The translations under genes were made by a program, and so were the position numbers. This document shows, one piece after another, positions 1 through 11,177 of a stretch of 64,000 nt of DNA; within the stretch, counting starts at the first letter, position 1, and each line of letters opens with the position of its first letter. The notes under the pieces are model-generated. The model was given only the letters and a program-made list of their open reading frames with translations. It was not told the DNA's origin and searched no databases. The stretch is taken from the NCBI RefSeq assembly GCF_010093535.1, contig NW_022985181.1, positions 733,333 to 797,332 of the forward strand, given 5' to 3'. The DNA comes from Lindgomyces ingoldianus (lineage: Eukaryota; Ascomycota; Dothideomycetes; Pleosporales; Lindgomycetaceae).

Positions 1-400
1 AACGCCTAGTAGCCCTTTCTAATATCTGCTATTTAGATTACCTACTTTATTTTAATTATAACAAGCGCCTAAAGTGTAGGCCTTAAGTAAAACTACAAAT
101 TCTTAACTTTATTCTTTAGTATAAACTGTTTATTAACATTAAAAACTTTTTTTGTGTTAAATTAACATTGCACTATCTATTTTAGATAACTTTAGAGTTA
201 TACTGTGTTAATAGGCAGGTATTTACCACTTTTACTAAGGCTTATGTAAGATGCTAAATGTTATGCTATTATACACTATTAGATTCTTATAGTGACCTAG
301 AAGTGCAGGGAGAAGAGGAGAATCCTAAGTAGGAGAATGTAGTACCTAAAGAGAGTCTCTTTTTTAATAAGCTTGCTTGTCTCTAACCTAGAGATGTAGG
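1..400. other. AT-rich RIP-like DNA, no gene seen
   Basis: TpA-rich sequence with stops in all frames. I recognise no gene. It leads directly into the helicase relic and may hold its upstream coding part, which I could not read. Confidence 0.5.
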
Positions 401-409
401 TATTCTTGT

Positions 410-1960
410 TAATAATAAGTCCTTAAGAGATTAGCTAATTAACTGTGCTAAGAATTAGAAGCATAAGGCTTACTTTAACACATTTTATTTAGATCCTGTG
501 TTATATTAGTAAGATATTAAGCAGAACTATCTAGTTAAAAATGCACCTACAGTGTCTATTACTGTGTCTAATAACTTGTAAGCTAAGCAGCAGTTACTAT
601 ATAACCTAATTATTAATTATTACACTGCTTTTCTTGCTAAATAGTCTTTATAACAATTGCTTATTAATCTTAACAGTGTTAGAGGGACTAGAAAGACATA
701 TGTAATTAAGATAATATTATCTAAGCTAGAAACGTTAGCAGCTAAGCATAATGTTGCTTTACCTATCTTATAATGCGCACCTACTAGTGTTGCTGCTTAT
801 CTTATATCTAGGACAACTCTAAATTCTGTTTTCTGTATTCTAATTACTGTTAAACTAGGACCCTTACTACTACTTGTTAGTGCTAGCTTATAAGCTTTAC
901 AAGCCTAACTATGTTCTATAAAGTATATTATTATTAACAAGAAGTTAATAGTTAGACTTAAAATGTTGTCTTAGATTTATAGAAGATGTCTGTAGGCGTT
1001 TCCTTAGAGTATAGCTCTGTTTAGCAGTATTAATATTATCCTATTAGGAGACTTCAGCTAGCTTCCTCCAGTAGGCAGGCGCCCACTATTCAATAGCTCT
1101 AGTAATAGTTCTGTCCTTAACTGCTATAGTTAACTACTATATTAGTAATTTACAAAGACAGTTGTTCTTAATGTAGTTATAAGACAGTAAGGAGATAGCT
1201 AGTTATAATTTTATAAAGCCCTTAGCTGTTTTTGTAAAGGTATAAGCACATAAAATAACTAAAACTTGTTTATAAGCTATTACAGTGCTTTTTTTACTAA
1301 AAGTAAGCGCTTTTCCTTCTCTACCTTTATTTGTTTGTGTAGGAAAAGGGTAGAGGTATCTGTAATTAATTATTAAAGTATAAGGGATTCACGTGCACCT
1401 GTAATTATAGCTTACGCTTAGCATAATTGTAGTAAGCTAGCTAAGGTGTCTGCTGCAGATAGTGGCAATCTTTATAGTTTACTTCCTCTATGCATTAGTA
1501 GGCGTGTTATGCTATTGCATAACATCTAGACTAAGGCAGGTCTTGTGAATAGATCTACTAGGGAAGTTAACAATATTATATAGTTGTTAAGTGTAACTAA
1601 TTATTATAAGAAGGCGCTAAAGGCAGTCCTTATAGCCTTTCCTAATTATACAGGTCTAGGTTTGTATGTGTAAGCTAATAATTAAGTAGTTGTTCTAATT
1701 TTCTTTATTTACTAAGAGTTTTATTAGAACTAGGTAGTAGTCTTACAAACATAGTTTCCTTTTTATTTAGCCTAGGCTATTACTATTTACAAGTTTTAGG
1801 GACTTAGTTTAGACAGAGCAGTTCTTTGTATAAGTAGAAGCTGTGATTATGCACTAGGGCTTATGTATGTAGCAGTGTTGCAGGTTAAATCCCTTAAGAG
1901 GCTTATGTTTAACAAACTTTTCTTTTTTAGTTGCTTAAAAAATTCTTACTCTACTACAAT
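410..1960 (+). pseudogene. RIP-degraded Pif1-family DNA helicase relic
   Basis: Conceptual translation on the plus strand, ignoring many TAG/TAA stops, gives helicase motifs in the right order. A degraded Walker A (GTRKT, from GTGKT) lies near 680-706, an APTSVAAYLI-like motif Ia near 777-812, LLGDFS*LPPVG (the GDxxQLPPV motif, with CAG to TAG) at about 1041-1076, and the C-terminal FPFYLA*AITIYKF*GLSLDR near 1755-1822, followed by LGLMYVAVLQVKSLKRLMF near 1851-1908. These are signatures of Pif1 helicases, including the helicase half of Helitron Rep/Hel proteins. No Rep domain is visible, so a Helitron origin is inference. The gene is dead: stops occur every few codons, mostly at former Gln codons. 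Confidence 0.75.
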
Positions 1961-2666
1961 TAGTAAGTAAAATGCTAATATAAGTTAGAGGTTGTAGTAA
2001 TTAGTTAGGAGTATAAACTGTTTATTTAAGTAGCTATAAGTTATCTAATATGTCTAGGCTACTTCCTCTTCTACTCCTAGTGCTTGTCTAGCTTAAGCAT
2101 GTTAATAAACTAGGTTAAATCTACTAGCACTACATTGTCCCTAGCTTAAATAGTATCTAGCAGGTACTTTGCGTCCTCTATGTTAAACTAATTTGTCTAG
2201 AATGCAGCTTAATGTCTGCGTGATATTATTAGCTAGTGTTTAATACCTTACCTAATACTAAACTTACTTAGGATTATTAAGGAACTTATAATTAAATAGT
2301 TTTAGAAGACTAATACTTTTGTCTAAGGTTACTAGTTAAATATTAGAAGCCAGAAAGTAACCGCCTAGCTGTGCGGCATATAATACTGTTATAATTGCCT
2401 GTTTAGCCCTTAAGAATAGTATCTTAAAAGGTGGAATTAGTAGCTAGAAGGGACTGTTAATAGCAACAACTTTGTAAAAAGCTTAATTAGTAAAGTTAAA
2501 TGCTAATTTAACTATAGTAGACTATATCTTACTATTAGCCTACTTAAGGAATATTGTAGCTGTTAACAGGAAACTTACTTGACATTAACAGTCTTAAATA
2601 TTGTTGCTAATGGGTGGTAGGTACCTAGAAAAGCCTGCACATATCTAGTCCACATAGCGCTGTAAA
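1961..2666. other. AT-rich, RIP-like, no gene seen
   Basis: TpA-rich sequence with no readable frame. It may hold the 3' part of the same transposon as the helicase relic, but I see nothing diagnostic. Confidence 0.45.
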
Positions 2667-2804
2667 GTATTAGACAGGTATTAGACAGGTATTAGACAGG
2701 TATTAGACAGGTATTAGACNNNNNNNNNNGTATTAGACAGGTATTAGACAGGTATTAGACAGGTATTAGACAGGTATTAGACCGGTATTAGACAGGTATT
2801 AGAC
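2667..2804. repeat. 11-bp tandem repeat (GTATTAGACAG) with assembly gap
   Basis: About a dozen nearly perfect head-to-tail copies of GTATTAGACAG are visible. One copy has ACCGG instead of ACAGG, and the last is truncated. Ten Ns at 2720-2729 interrupt the array and in effect replace one unit, so the true copy number is unknown. Loose matches to the same unit (TATTAGACAA, AGTATTAGAC) occur near 4830-4850, so the unit may derive from local sequence. There are no spacers, so it is not a CRISPR array. Confidence 0.9.
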
Positions 2805-5255
2805 GTATTAGGTGGCATATGCTTACCCGGAATACAGTATCGCTCATATGCCAGACATAGGCGCAGAAGTTGTGCATCTTTAGAAATTTAATCTTCTTAT
2901 TAGTACTAGTAACTGCATCTACTAATATTAATTTAATATATCTCTATTAGCGCAGCTTGTTAGCTTTCTCTACGTCTGTTATTAGTACTGCAGAGAGTGG
3001 ACTGCTATTGTTTAAAGTGTTATTATATTAGGGATTAACAGCGTTTGTAGGCTCTAGACTGTTAATATTTATAGGCTCTATGTCTAGGTAGCAGTGTTAG
3101 GGAGGCATATATGCGTCTAGGAGTTTAAAGAGCGTGGTTTGCTTAATAAAGAATGCATGTTAATTGCTAAATTTGCTAGGGTCTGCACTACGCTTAATAG
3201 CCTTTTAGCTGTAATGTTTACCTTTACTAAATTTATAACAGATTAGCTACTGTCTATTACCTGTCTAATACTATATACACTTACTGTATTGCTGTTGCAA
3301 CATTCTTAGATTACACATGTAGGTGTGCTTCTAGTTTAGACTTCTTATTATTGTTATGTTTAGCATCTAATAGATGCTGTACTGCTAGGCAGAATTTGTT
3401 AGTCTAGAATTTGGAGTAGGCTGTATTAGTCGCAATACAGTCTAAATTGCGCTAGGCGCCCTCTCTAGTTAGCAGGGTCCACTGCTTTAGATTTTGCACT
3501 GTGCTTAGGTTAGTAGAGTATTTTAATAGGCTTTTCTTGCGCTTTACTATAGTGCATGTAGTAGTAATAGACAGGTAATAAATAATTTACATAAAGATTT
3601 ATATAACATTGCGCTATACTAAAAATTAACTAGTAGCATTATAGAAGTAAGAAGGTATATGCAAGTCTAAGCAATTAAAGTCCTTAAACATATGCATAGG
3701 CTATTGCGTTATTTAGGCAGCAGCCTACTACGTAGTGTAGTGTGTTGCTATAGTAAATAGTAGTAAGCTAGTTAAATTTTTTTTATTTATTAAAGATTTT
3801 ACTTTTACTTACTTTTACTATAGTTTTATGTGTCTAATACAACGTCTAATACTGCGTTTAATACTGCTAAATATAATAGTTTATTATAAACTTAGGGTTT
3901 TTAACGCAATTTATAAGAGCTAGTTGCGTAACAGTACGCGTTCTTAGTTGCTAGTATAATATTAGTGACGCAGTTAGAGTCCTAGTAAAGTTACTAGGTA
4001 AGTAGTAAAAGTAAAGGTTAGCTTTAACTAAGTTGCTACTTAACTTTTTAAACCTTTGCACTTACACTTTTACTGCTACCTACTCTAAAACTAACCTGCT
4101 GCTAAGTAGTAGCTTTTTTACACTATTTTTGCTAACCTCTACTCTATGTATGTACCTATTTACTTATAATGCTGTTTTACGCTAATATTAGTTTAGACTT
4201 ATATTTAGTTTATTACTTGCTTTATAGCATTTACTTAGTTAAAATGTCTTGCTCTTGTCTTCCTCTAGTAAATAGTGCTAGGAAGAGTATAGTAATAGTA
4301 ATAGACATAGTAATAGACACTGCTAATGCATTTTAGCTCTCTCTAGAAAAACTCCACGTAAAGCTTCTTACAAGGCGCCTTAAAAAGCTCCCTGCCCTGC
4401 TCCTAGGCTAGATAAAGGATAGAAGAGTTAGAAAACTCTTTACTAGAAGCATAGTAATCTACCGCCCTTACAGCAAATTACTTATAGGAAAGGAAGCGCC
4501 TGTGTTTTATTATAAAAGAGGACTAGTAAGGGTTAGAAGCTTTAGAAGAATAAGTGTATGTTAAATTCTATTCCTATGTACCTTATCTTATACTAATTAT
4601 AGGTAGTGGCAACGCTTTAATAAATTAAGTATTACTAGTTAGCTAAGTAGGATACTTGCTTTTTTTTTGCTGTTAATCTCTTTTATTGTCTAGTTTATAA
4701 AATTACTTAGAATGTTAGTTGCAACAACTCTGTTACTTTCTAGTAGAGCGCTTAGGCACTCTGTGCATTGCAAATAACTACTAAGTCCTTTATTATAACT
4801 CTAATAGAGTGTAGGTGTTAATAGGTTAGTATTAGACAAAGTATTAGACTAATAGGGTTATAAGTACACAATAGGCTGCTATTTATAGCAAACGTATTAC
4901 TATCTAGGCTTAAGATGTTAAATTTGTTATCTATATTGCTTAGGACTTTAGATAGTACTATAATTTTGCAAATAATTATTTAGATAAAAAGAAGTAGGGT
5001 CTCTTCTAGTCTATAGCGTTTATTAGTAGTATAGGCATCTACCTAGTTAGGCTAGTGCTTAGAATAATTCACTTTTTAAGGGTTTTTAGGCTGCAGATAG
5101 CTCTAGTCTGTCTGCTACACTTACAGCCTTCTTACTAAGGCCACTTATAATATAAAATAATTTCCTGCGAAGGGTTTTTAAGCGTGAAATAACAGCGTAC
5201 TTAAAGCAAGCTCTGCTTTTACAGATTATTTATAAACTGTTGTAGTATTTTAAGT
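2805..5255. other. 2.4 kb AT-rich RIP-like block, no readable gene
   Basis: Dense stops in all six frames, TpA-rich. Short stretches (for example 4310-4620) look like mutated coding DNA, but I cannot name a family. Presumed transposon remains. Confidence 0.5.
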
Positions 5256-5672
5256 TTGCAGGCTTGCAGGTTATGTAGGCTAAGTAAGCATGTAAACATG
5301 CAAGCATGCAAGGCATATAAACCCTATGTATATAGTCTTAATTATAACTATAGTTAGAAGGTTGTAATTACTATTTAGTTTTTACTTACTTAATAGACTA
5401 AGAGGCATTAAAACTTTTATAAAGAGGACATTACTGCCTTATATATTTTACACTATATATACCTCTATTCCTATCCTTACAGATTAGGTTTGCTAGCTCC
5501 CTATACAGCTACTAGGTTAAACCACAACCTGCCTTCTTCACCACGCCTATCCTACACTCTGCTCGACAGACTGTACACCTGATCTAGCTAAGTTCTATCC
5601 CCTTCTCGCTAACATTCCTATAGGCTGTTGTACTCCTGAAAATACTATTTCGCTAGAGTAAGAATTGTAACA
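5256..5672 (-). repeat. LTR-like repeat, minus orientation
   Basis: Read on the minus strand this starts TGTTACAATTCTTACT at 5672. It aligns over about 400 bp with the plus-strand copy at 62155-62590, sharing GTACAGTCTGTCGAGCAGAG, TGTGGTTTAACCT, AGAGGTATATATAGTG and the terminal TGCAAGCCTGC block. The TG start, internal TATA-like stretch and presence as two separate copies suggest an LTR. The far end is not defined. This copy is more AT-mutated than the right-hand one. Confidence 0.65.
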
Positions 5673-6049
5673 TGTATAAGGTTTTTAGCTTAGCGCCTAT
5701 TTACTTTTTTTTAAAAGAGTAAAACAACCTATATTAAGTAGCTATAAAAGGTATAATAAGTAAAAAAGCATATAAATAGTAATAATCTTATTATTTTTAT
5801 AGTATTACTAAAAATAAAAAAGCTATAGCTTTTATAGCTATAAATAACTAGCAGACAGTAGCTGCTAATAGTACACTTCTTTATATGCATATTAAAGTGC
5901 TTTAACTAGTCTAGACTAAGCTAATTAGTAGTCTAACTACACTTAAAAACTATAATAACTTAATTTTAAAGTAGGTGTTTTTTCTTATCCTAGTTTAAAA
6001 AGTAATTACTACTCTAAAAAATAATAAAAAGTAAAATAGCCTACTTTTT
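5673..6049. other. AT-rich DNA, probably interior of the TIR element
   Basis: Extremely AT-rich with no readable frame. It adjoins the inner end of the terminal repeat beginning about 6050 and may be the interior of that element. Confidence 0.4.
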
Positions 6050-6768
6050 AGCATTAATGCTTTAGATAGCTATTATCTACTTTTAGTTACTTAGTTAGAC
6101 TGCTTTTAGCTATCTTTATCTTTTTAAACTTTTAATAACTACTTTAGTAGATATTTAGCCTATTATAAACCTTATTTTATTAAAGTTATACATGTTATTA
6201 TTTTATATACTATACTTAGCTTTAATATTCTTTATAAAGTTAAACTAGCTTTAAATTACTGTAAAACTTTATAAAAAGCTTTTTTATAGTTATAGTTATA
6301 CTTAAACTTTACTATAAGCTTTAGATAACACTAAATAAACATACTAAGCTAGTTTATACTAATATAGCCTATATTATGCTTAGCATGTAAAGAATTAGCT
6401 ATATTAGCTATAGCTACTAGCTAGAGGGGAAATCCTTACACATCTAGCTTAAGTATGTGCTTAATAATTACCTACTCTTTAGTATTATTTTGCATTTATA
6501 ATTTAGCTATATAATTAGCTTAAAAGGTTTATTTAGTGCATTAGTTACTTATTATTCTTTTAAAAGACTTTATAAATAGCTATAGCATATTACTTAAAAA
6601 GTATTATGTTTTATTTAAAAGCCTAAAGTGTAAGCTATATCTAACATTCTTTTAACATGTCTAAGTAGTGTTGTTAGGAATGCATTAGTATAAAAAAGTA
6701 GTGTAGTATAGTCTTAGCAAAAGTAAACAACTTAAGTGTGTAAGTAACTTGCCTATAGTGTACGTTAG
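6050..6768. mobile_element. Right half of a long-TIR (foldback-type) element
   Basis: This ~700-bp segment is the reverse complement of 60503-61181 and closely related to the arms of the elements at 48466-50667. It ends TGTACGTTA, the terminus shared by all copies, preceded by the hallmark stretch GCAAAAGTAAACAACTTAAG. The partner arm is missing here. It is strongly RIP-like. No transposase was seen, so the family looks non-autonomous or its coding part has been lost. Confidence 0.7.
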
Positions 6769-7493
6769 CTGTAGTATATTACTTTAAAAATGTTATATTT
6801 TATTTAAAAGCTTAAATTATACGCTATATCTTACATTCTTTTAGCACATTTAAGTAGTGTTATTAGGAATGCATTAGTGTAAAAAAAGTAGTTTAGTAGA
6901 GTCTTAGCAAAAGTAAGTAACTTAGGTGTGTAAGCAACTTGCTTGTAGTGTACATGTCACGGTTAACTTGGACATGCCTCGGACTCTCCCCGGAGAGCCC
7001 TCGGCCCGGCCTTGGGCACATGACGTCCCGTCACGTGCCCCAGCACATATATATATATCCTCTCACGAACCCCTGAGTCTCCTCAAGGATTCGAATTGTG
7101 AGAGCACTGTGAAGCAGGAAGCATGAAGCGCAGAAGGGGGTACAGGATAGTATTGATAGACGAATCCTTGAGGAGACTCAGGGGTTCGTGAGAGGATATA
7201 TATATATATGTGCTGGGGCACGTGACGGGACGTCATGTGCCCAAGGCCGGGCCGAGGGCTCTCCGGGGAGAGTCCGAGGCATGTCCAAGTTAACCGTGAC
7301 AGTACATTAGCATATTACTTTAAAAGTGTTACATTTTATTTAAAAGCCCTAAGTGTAAGCTATATCTAACATTCTTTTAGCACGTTTAAGTAGTGTTGTT
7401 AGGAATGCATTAGTGTAGAAATAGTAGTATAGTAGAGTCTTAGCAAAAGTAAGCAACTTAGATGTGTAAGCAATTCGCCTGTAGTGTACGTTA
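6589..7493. repeat. Three tandem copies of the ~190-bp element tail
   Basis: The terminal ~185-190 bp of the TIR element, starting TATTACTT(T)AAAA and ending GTGTACGTTA or GTGTACATTA, occurs three times head to tail: about 6589-6777, 6778-6954 continuing at 7302-7309, and 7310-7493. The middle copy is split by the foldback insertion at 6955-7301. Each copy carries the shared block AAGTAGTGTTGTTAGGAATG or a close variant. Confidence 0.75.
6955..7301. mobile_element. 347-bp GC-rich foldback insertion with 5-bp target duplication
   Basis: Left arm 6955-7093 and right arm 7161-7301 are exact reverse complements apart from one AT dinucleotide in an (AT)n run, around a 67-bp loop. The ends are TGTCACGGTTAAC and GTTAACCGTGACA. 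GTACA occurs directly on both sides (6950-6954 and 7302-7306), a perfect 5-bp target-site duplication. The element is GC-rich and free of RIP-like decay although it sits inside a decayed repeat, so the insertion is young or was protected. The 66-codon ORF starting at 6926 is only read-through of one arm. Confidence 0.9.
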
Positions 7494-7863
7494 TATAAAG
7501 ATAGAATAGTAGGTAGCATAGATAGCACTAAGAGCAAAGTCTTAGAGAAATAGAAGTGTATTGTAAAAGAGAGGCGACTTGCTGCCAAGCGTCGCTTGTT
7601 AGGATTTGTGCTTATATACAAAGCATACGTCATGCGACCTCCAAACAGTTCAGGTGAGGCCATACTAGCCTGTTCTAAGACATCTAGTGTGAGAGGTATC
7701 GAGCAGGAAACACAGGTCACAGAGAGGGAATGCAGGATAGGGGGGTAACGAGAGAGAGGAAACCTTAGGGTCGGAGGCAGAGGTACGGAGGCTGAGGAGC
7801 CTATATACCCCGTGCCAAGCCTAAGGTACTCAGGGGTTGGATAGCTGTAACATAACCGTGACA
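7494..7863 (-). repeat. LTR-like fragment sharing the TGTCACGGTTA terminus
   Basis: Read from 7863 on the minus strand it begins TGTCACGGTTATGTTACAGC. The first 11 bases equal the terminus of the foldback element at 6955. A TATA-like GGTATATAGG follows. The other boundary is unclear because the sequence abuts the TIR-element terminus, and no target duplication was found. A 171-codon minus-strand ORF runs through it but has the low complexity of a chance frame. Confidence 0.45.
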
Positions 7864-8035
7864 TCTAGCCTTACATACTATATATTAAAAGAAGCTTTTC
7901 TACTAGTAATTAAAGTGTTTATAATAAAGTGTTTTTAAAGAAGAATATCTAAGCAAGTGTTAGAGCAGCTAGCTTAGTTTTATGTAACCTAGATGCAGTG
8001 TTATTAAAGCTTGATGTAAAGCTACGTATACTAAC
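7864..8035. other. Short AT-rich spacer
   Basis: RIP-like AT-rich sequence between repeats; nothing recognisable. Confidence 0.4.
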
Positions 8036-8162
8036 TATCAAGACAGGCTCAGTACCACTCCGCCAAGACAACTAAAAAGGTGGGAGTAATCGACTAACAG
8101 TTAATTCTACGTACAGAACAGTATATATATCTGTTGTGCGTAAGGGCCATCTCGGCCTTACA
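8036..8162 (-). mobile_element. ~127-bp TGTAAGG..CCTTACA element, minus orientation
   Basis: Reverse-oriented, mutated copy of the element seen at 8356-8484 and 28293-28420. It ends CTCGGCCTTACA at 8162. The flanks CTAAC (8031-8035) and ATAAC (8163-8167) match at four of five bases, compatible with a decayed 5-bp target duplication. Confidence 0.7.
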
Positions 8163-8355
8163 ATAACCCCACTACTGCTAGATGCTATTGTATAGAATGT
8201 AAAATCACAGTGCAACATCTATAAAATTAAAGCCTAGACCACACTTATTTAAAAGAGATGTAAAAGCTCTAAAGGTTTTTAGTAAGTTCTATTAATAAGT
8301 AGGTAAGGCAGTTAAGTAAAGGCGTACAGCAGATAGCATATAGAATAGCGTTAAT

Positions 8356-8484
8356 TGTAAGGCCGAGATGGTCCTTACGCGCGACAGGTATATATCACTA
8401 TTCTGTGCGCAGAATTAGTTGTTGGTTGATTATTCGCACCTTTTTAGTTGTATTGGCGCAGTGGTATAGAGCCCCGTCCTTACA
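8356..8484 (+). mobile_element. 129-bp TGTAAGG..CCTTACA element
   Basis: Starts TGTAAGGCCGAGATGG and ends CCCGTCCTTACA, giving 7-bp terminal inverted repeats. The flanks are TTAAT (8351-8355) and TTAAC (8485-8489), a near-perfect 5-bp duplication with one transition. It closely matches the 28293 copy. The TG..CA ends and 5-bp duplication suggest a tiny solo LTR (TRIM-like), but no internal region was seen. Confidence 0.75.
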
Positions 8485-9236
8485 TTAACACAGCATTATA
8501 TCTAACCCTACAATAGGAAATGCACGCTGGGACAAAGAAGGTTATCCGCCAAGTGGCTTAACAATATAATAAGGATCCTTAGGACTTCTATTTGTACCAT
8601 CTCTCTTCTTTCCAGTCGTATCATCTTATATTTATTGTTTTTCTCTCCCTATCTTCTGTGCTTCACCCTCTAGCGTCCAGCCCTCCTATTTTGAATATTA
8701 GCCCACTAATATTGCAAACCGTGGTTCCAAAGACTCTGTTTGATCTTTAAGGCCTGTCTCTTAGGCTTCACCTCACCTCACCTTTAAAACCAAGGCCCCT
8801 ACCATCACCTTCTCAAGCCTTTCAGTCCTCTCCTGAACCAAGTATCTCGCCTTCCACGCCCCACCCAATAGCTCAAACGTCCACAATAAACCTCTATTCA
8901 AACACGCGAGCAAGCTCAAGGCAACCCCGATCACAAGTGGAGAACATGTATATTTCACATTCCAGCCGAACTTCGGCTATCTACTCTTGAGCTAAATTAA
9001 GCCAGGAAGCGATGTTGTTACGTATACAGCCTGGGACGTTGTATCATCAAACCATATCCATCCGGCCTCCAAGACGCCATTTCGTTTCCCACCCACGATC
9101 GCGGTGCACATCATCGCCACCTGCAATTGAGCGTAGAGTTCGGTTCGTGCCCAGCCAAACACAACACGGATATCAATAAAGAAACACAACGAATCGGCCC
9201 TCATCTCCCAACCATCTAACCTTACTTCACCCAATC
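8485..9236. other. Intergenic region at the gene-block boundary
   Basis: Base composition changes from AT-rich to ordinary here. It holds the 3' flank of the Ugo1-like gene. The minus-strand ORF at 8773-8958 shows no domain. Confidence 0.4.
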
Positions 9237-10918
9237 CTAAAACTCCCCACCTCCGCCCCCCAGGGCAGCGGCACCCCAAACGCCCACGAGACCCCAAAAC
9301 CCCACTCTCCACCCCCTCCACAACCCATACACACCCTGCCCCTTCCTAACGCGCTGCCTCGCCGAAAATCCCGGCGTTTTCGCAGGCGTCTGTATCTTCT
9401 TCTCCGTCGAATTCGCCGTTGCCGTTCCGGCGGGAGGCCCAATAATTTGCACGCCCTCCTCGCGGACAATAAACCACATAGTCCCCACCACGCCCTTATA
9501 TGGGCCCGGCTCCACAATCGTTTTAAAATTCCGAATGAGGGGGTCCTCGTTCTCCATGCCAAACACTGGTGTGCGAACGGAGCGGGCGTTGACATCGCGG
9601 AAGGAGTCTGATAAGCGGAGGTTTTCGTGTTCTTGGAGGACGGCGACTTGACCTCTTCGGAGGACGGTCTCGAGGGGCAGGCGCAAGAAGAGCTCGATGG
9701 CTGAGGAGAGGAAGGTGGATATGGAGTACATGGATGGAGTGATTACGGGGTCGATTGAGAAGGTGGAGCGGAGGATCAGGGGGGTGGAAGTGGATATGAG
9801 GGTTGGGAGGGTGGAGTGGAGGAGGGTCACTGGGAAGAGGGTTGGTGGGAGAGAGAGGGATGGAAGGAGCGAGAGGGAGGGGTATATTGTTCGTGGGGGG
9901 GCCGTGGTGGGGGTGACGATTAGTCGCGTGCGGATGATGTCGAGGGGGGAGAGAGCGATGGCGGCGATAGCGGCAGCGACAACGGCGACAGAGAGGGAGA
10001 GGAGCGGGTGAGGGCTGTCTATTATGTCGAGCCCGCCAAAACCGCTCACGGATGCACCCATAAGTCCTGGGTCGGGTACGTTGAGTAGTGCAGAGAGCAT
10101 GCTTCGTGTCCAGCTTTCTGTGGTTTTGAGGAGGAAGTTGTACACGAATGTCACATTGGTGCCTTTCCAGACACCCCATGCTGACTCCTTTTGCCAGAGC
10201 TGTGAGATGACTTCAAGCAGGGCGTCTGATTTCCGTAGTTCGAGGGCGCGGAGTGCGGGGGGAGGGGCTTGTGTCGGGGTGGAGGAATTTGATCGGCTGG
10301 GGGCATGGCGGGGACGGCGTTCGGGACCGCGGGAAGTAGAGGGCGAGGGCGACGATGGCGTGAATGGGGTCATCGGAGCGCGAGGGGCGGTAGATGTGAA
10401 GTATCCGGGGGAGTCGGAATCGGAGTCATCGGAGGGGTACTGCGGACATCAGTTAGCATCCGCGATTCTTTCAAGCATCTTTCCCCACATTACTACGATG
10501 AACTCACATCTTCGAACTTCCCACTCGCAAACGAATTCGGCCTACTACTCCTTGGCTCATCCGCGTTGATCTTCAGCCCTAGCGGCGCCTGCCCTCCGGC
10601 ATGGTGGACCTGCAGCAACGTCTTTGCGACCTCGAACGGCTGGGCCAATAACACCGACGTGTAATTCCAAAGGGCCTGGTCCACGAATCTCTTTGCATGC
10701 TCGGCCAAGGTGGGATTGCTGTCCGGGAAGTACGAGTCGTAGTCGAGATCGGACAGAATATCGCGTGCCTGGCTGCCAAAGCTCGGTTTCGGCGAGCGGG
10801 AGGAGGAATGTGAATAGTATGGAGTGGAGTGATTGGCTGGTGCGTCAGGCGGGAGGCCAATGGAGGGTGGGATGTAGTAGGGGCGCAGCGGGTTGGGAGC
10901 GTCGCGCGAGGTCGCCAT
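9237..10918 (-). CDS. UGO1: Ugo1-like mitochondrial outer-membrane carrier protein
   Basis: Two-exon model, 10918-10508 and 10439-9237, 536 residues. The 68-bp intron (10507-10440) starts GTGAGT, has branch site GCTAAC and ends GCAG, and the join KFED/YPSDDSDSD keeps frame. A disordered Ser/Pro-rich N-terminus is followed by LLAQPFEVAKTLLQVHHAG, a mitochondrial-carrier PxxxxK-type signature, then YGLWRGWRVGF-like and LSPLDIIRTRLIV carrier segments. That combination (SLC25 relics, long linker, about 500 residues) fits Ugo1, which links the outer- and inner-membrane fusion GTPases Fzo1 and Mgm1. It is divergent from the ferredoxin gene with a 259-bp shared promoter region. The symbol is by family resemblance; another degenerate outer-membrane carrier is possible. 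Confidence 0.8.
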
Positions 10919-11177
10919 GGTGGGCGAGGGCGAGGGAAAATAGGAGACTTGGGTGGTGTTGGTGTTGTTGTCGCGGCAGGATTAGGTTTTGTCGGTGAGG
11001 GCTGGCCCATGGTTTTCTTCCAAGGTGTGCAGGGCAGGCTTGAACCTTCGTCCGGGGTGGCTTGCAGCCTGGTCCGAGCTTCGAGCACTTGTAACCCTGC
11101 GGAAATATCGGCCACGAACCTGTGGCCCAGCAGACTTTCCATCCTCACTGCTGCGGAGGCGTTGAAGGCGATCAATT

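Noticed and set aside
2667..2804. CRISPR-like array
   Set aside because: Direct head-to-tail 11-bp repeats without spacers, in a fungal genome.
7349..7864. 171-codon minus-strand ORF
   Set aside because: It crosses the junction between a TIR-element tail and an LTR-like fragment and has no domain; a chance frame.
8457..8484. tRNA-like A box (TTGGCGCAGTGGTATAGAGC) in the 128-bp elements
   Set aside because: No B box at the right distance downstream and no cloverleaf could be drawn; not a tRNA gene.
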